Source: Akkermansiaceae bacterium (lineage in GTDB: Bacteria; Verrucomicrobiota; Verrucomicrobiia; Verrucomicrobiales; Akkermansiaceae). From it: a stretch of DNA of 5,801 nucleotides. Below the pieces are notes generated by a model. That model had not been told where the DNA came from, did no database searches, and saw nothing but the letters and a program-made list of their open reading frames with translations. Location: contig JALOTR010000214.1 of assembly GCA_025457805.1 (NCBI GenBank), forward strand, positions 1 to 5,801. Reading direction: 5' to 3'. Position numbers and translations under genes: made by a program. Numbering within the stretch: position 1 is the first letter of the stretch; each line of letters opens with the position of its first letter. Shown here one piece after another: positions 4,810-5,801 of this stretch.

Positions 4810-5640
4810 ATGAACCGAACCAAAAACACCCAAAACACAACCGACCTGCTCTGGCTTTCTGATTTGCATCTCGAACGAGCATCCGATGAAACGAGGAAGC
4901 GGTTTCTCGAACGACTCCGGAGCACATGCTGCGACGCGATACTGATTACCGGAGACATCTCAACCTCTGAGCACCTAACACACCACCTGGGGGAAATCTC
5001 CGATGCATGTGATGACAGAAAGGTTTACTATCTGCTAGGCAACCACGATTACTTCCATGGCTCCATCCGTGAAGTGGAGCGGACCGTGATCGCCCTAAGC
5101 CAGGACCATCGCAATCTCGTTCCGCTCGGACAGGGTGAGATCATCGAACTCAGCCCGGATACCGCTCTGGTCGGACACCGGGGATGGTTCGACGGCCTGG
5201 CCGGCGCGGGCGAGGAGACTTGGATTGAAAGTCCCGACCACCAAAAGATCGACGACTTCAAACACTTGGACCGTCGGGAGTTTTTCGAACGCCTGCGGCA
5301 ACTTGGGGAGGATTCCGCCACATACCTCCGCCAGGTGCTTCCCGCAGCGCTCAGTCGCTATCGCCACGTCATGATCGCCACCCATGTGCCACCGTTCTAC
5401 CAAGGCGTGAAATACGATGGTCGCGACTGCCGGTGGGAACGCCAACCCTTCTTCACCAACAGCGCAGCAGGGAACACGATCGTGGGAATCCTGAAACGGT
5501 TTCCACACCGCAGGATCACGGTTCATGCCGGGCATAGCCACAGTGCCGCGAATGTCCGGATGTCACGAAATCTGTCAATTCAAGTGGCCGGAGCGCAACC
5601 CGTCAAACCCGCGTTCAACGGACTCCTTCAAATCAACTGA
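4810..5640 (+). CDS. calcineurin-like metallophosphoesterase
   Basis: A complete 276-residue protein with all metal-binding blocks of the family: SDLHLE (17-22, Asp18 and His20), TGDI (47-50, Asp49), GNHD (77-80, Asn78 and His79), ATHVPP (190-195, His192) and GHSHS (241-245, His242 and His244). Between them VGHRGWFDG (121-129) is a segment found in several bacterial members. Known: the fold places two metal ions (often Mn, Fe or Zn) to cleave phosphomonoesters, phosphodiesters or nucleic acids; the substrate cannot be read from sequence. There is no signal peptide or membrane segment, so it is probably cytoplasmic. The frame remains open back to 4669, but those residues are not protein-like and precede the usual family start, so ATG 4810, eight codons before the first conserved strand, is chosen. 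The gene is divergent from the small unknown gene and appears to be transcribed alone. Confidence 0.93.
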   Translation: MNRTKNTQNTTDLLWLSDLHLERASDETRKRFLERLRSTCCDAILITGDISTSEHLTHHLGEISDACDDRKVYYLLGNHDYFHGSIREVERTVIALSQDHRNLVPLGQGEIIELSPDTALVGHRGWFDGLAGAGEETWIESPDHQKIDDFKHLDRREFFERLRQLGEDSATYLRQVLPAALSRYRHVMIATHVPPFYQGVKYDGRDCRWERQPFFTNSAAGNTIVGILKRFPHRRITVHAGHSHSAANVRMSRNLSIQVAGAQPVKPAFNGLLQIN

Positions 5641-5694
5641 ACGGTTTGCTTTCCGCCGCCAAACGGGTCTACGGGAATGGTATCTGACGGTTTG

Positions 5695-5715
5695 ACCGCT
5701 CATTGGGGGAGCGGT
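5695..5715 (+). other. small hairpin downstream of the metallophosphoesterase
   Basis: ACCGCTC (5695-5701) pairs perfectly with GAGCGGT (5709-5715) around ATTGGGG, 55 bases after the phosphoesterase stop. No T-run follows, so it is at best a weak terminator or an mRNA 3'-end stabiliser. Confidence 0.3.
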
Positions 5716-5725
5716 TCCGTGGAGG

Positions 5726-5801
5726 TTGTCACCTGCCTCAGCTTATCAGCAACTGCAATCGGCGAAGCGGGAACTGTCGGCTTTGATCAACAAGCAGGAC
5801 C
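5726..5801 (+). CDS. possible start of an unidentified gene running off the window
   Basis: One + strand frame is open from 5696 to the edge and in its last part reads AYQQLQSAKRELSALINKQ, a heptad-like, charged helical sequence with many G/C third positions. The only start-like codon is TTG at 5726, directly abutted by TGGAGG. The true start may differ, or this may be a fragment of a decayed gene. An alternative frame with ATG at 5677 is also open to the edge but its protein looks less natural. Too short to identify. Confidence 0.22.
   Translation, partial: MSPASAYQQLQSAKRELSALINKQD

Overview
The window looks like a bacterial accessory region of fairly high GC. Strong ribosome-binding sites are mostly absent. 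Sequence alone does not fix the taxon; a Verrucomicrobia/Planctomycetes-type host is a weak guess from overall style. No rRNA, tRNA, CRISPR array or insertion sequence is visible.

Left block (1-2503, + strand). The window opens inside a gene whose end encodes nine Val-Glu-Pro repeats (stop at 142-144). A strong GC-rich hairpin (218-254) follows. Next comes a ClpX-like AAA+ unfoldase without the N-terminal zinc domain. It keeps Walker A, the catalytic Walker B Glu, the arginine finger, sensor 2 and an IGF tripeptide where ClpX touches ClpP. One base after its stop begins a 58-residue reading frame (1461-1637), and 18 nt later a 266-residue protein that may be a gp32-like single-strand DNA-binding protein. 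A clear rho-independent terminator (2469-2503) closes the block. The combination suggests a DNA-replication or protein-remodelling module of a mobile element; this is inference.

Middle block (2554-4184, - strand). A two-gene operon convergent with the left block encodes a DUF6036/AbiEii-like nucleotidyltransferase, then a 344-residue protein with a central winged helix. The genes overlap by 38 nt. A good sigma-70-type promoter lies immediately upstream, with a palindrome over its -10 and a GTG start only about 5 nt from the predicted transcription start. This resembles a toxin-antitoxin or abortive-infection pair but has the reverse order of classical AbiE. It is the best candidate for an under-described system.

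Right block (4358-5801). An unrecognised small protein (- strand, 105 or 145 residues depending on start) is divergent from a complete calcineurin-like metallophosphoesterase (+ strand, 4810-5640). Between them lie back-to-back -10 elements and a hairpin just before the phosphoesterase start. The last 160 bases hold a small hairpin and possibly the start of another gene running off the edge.
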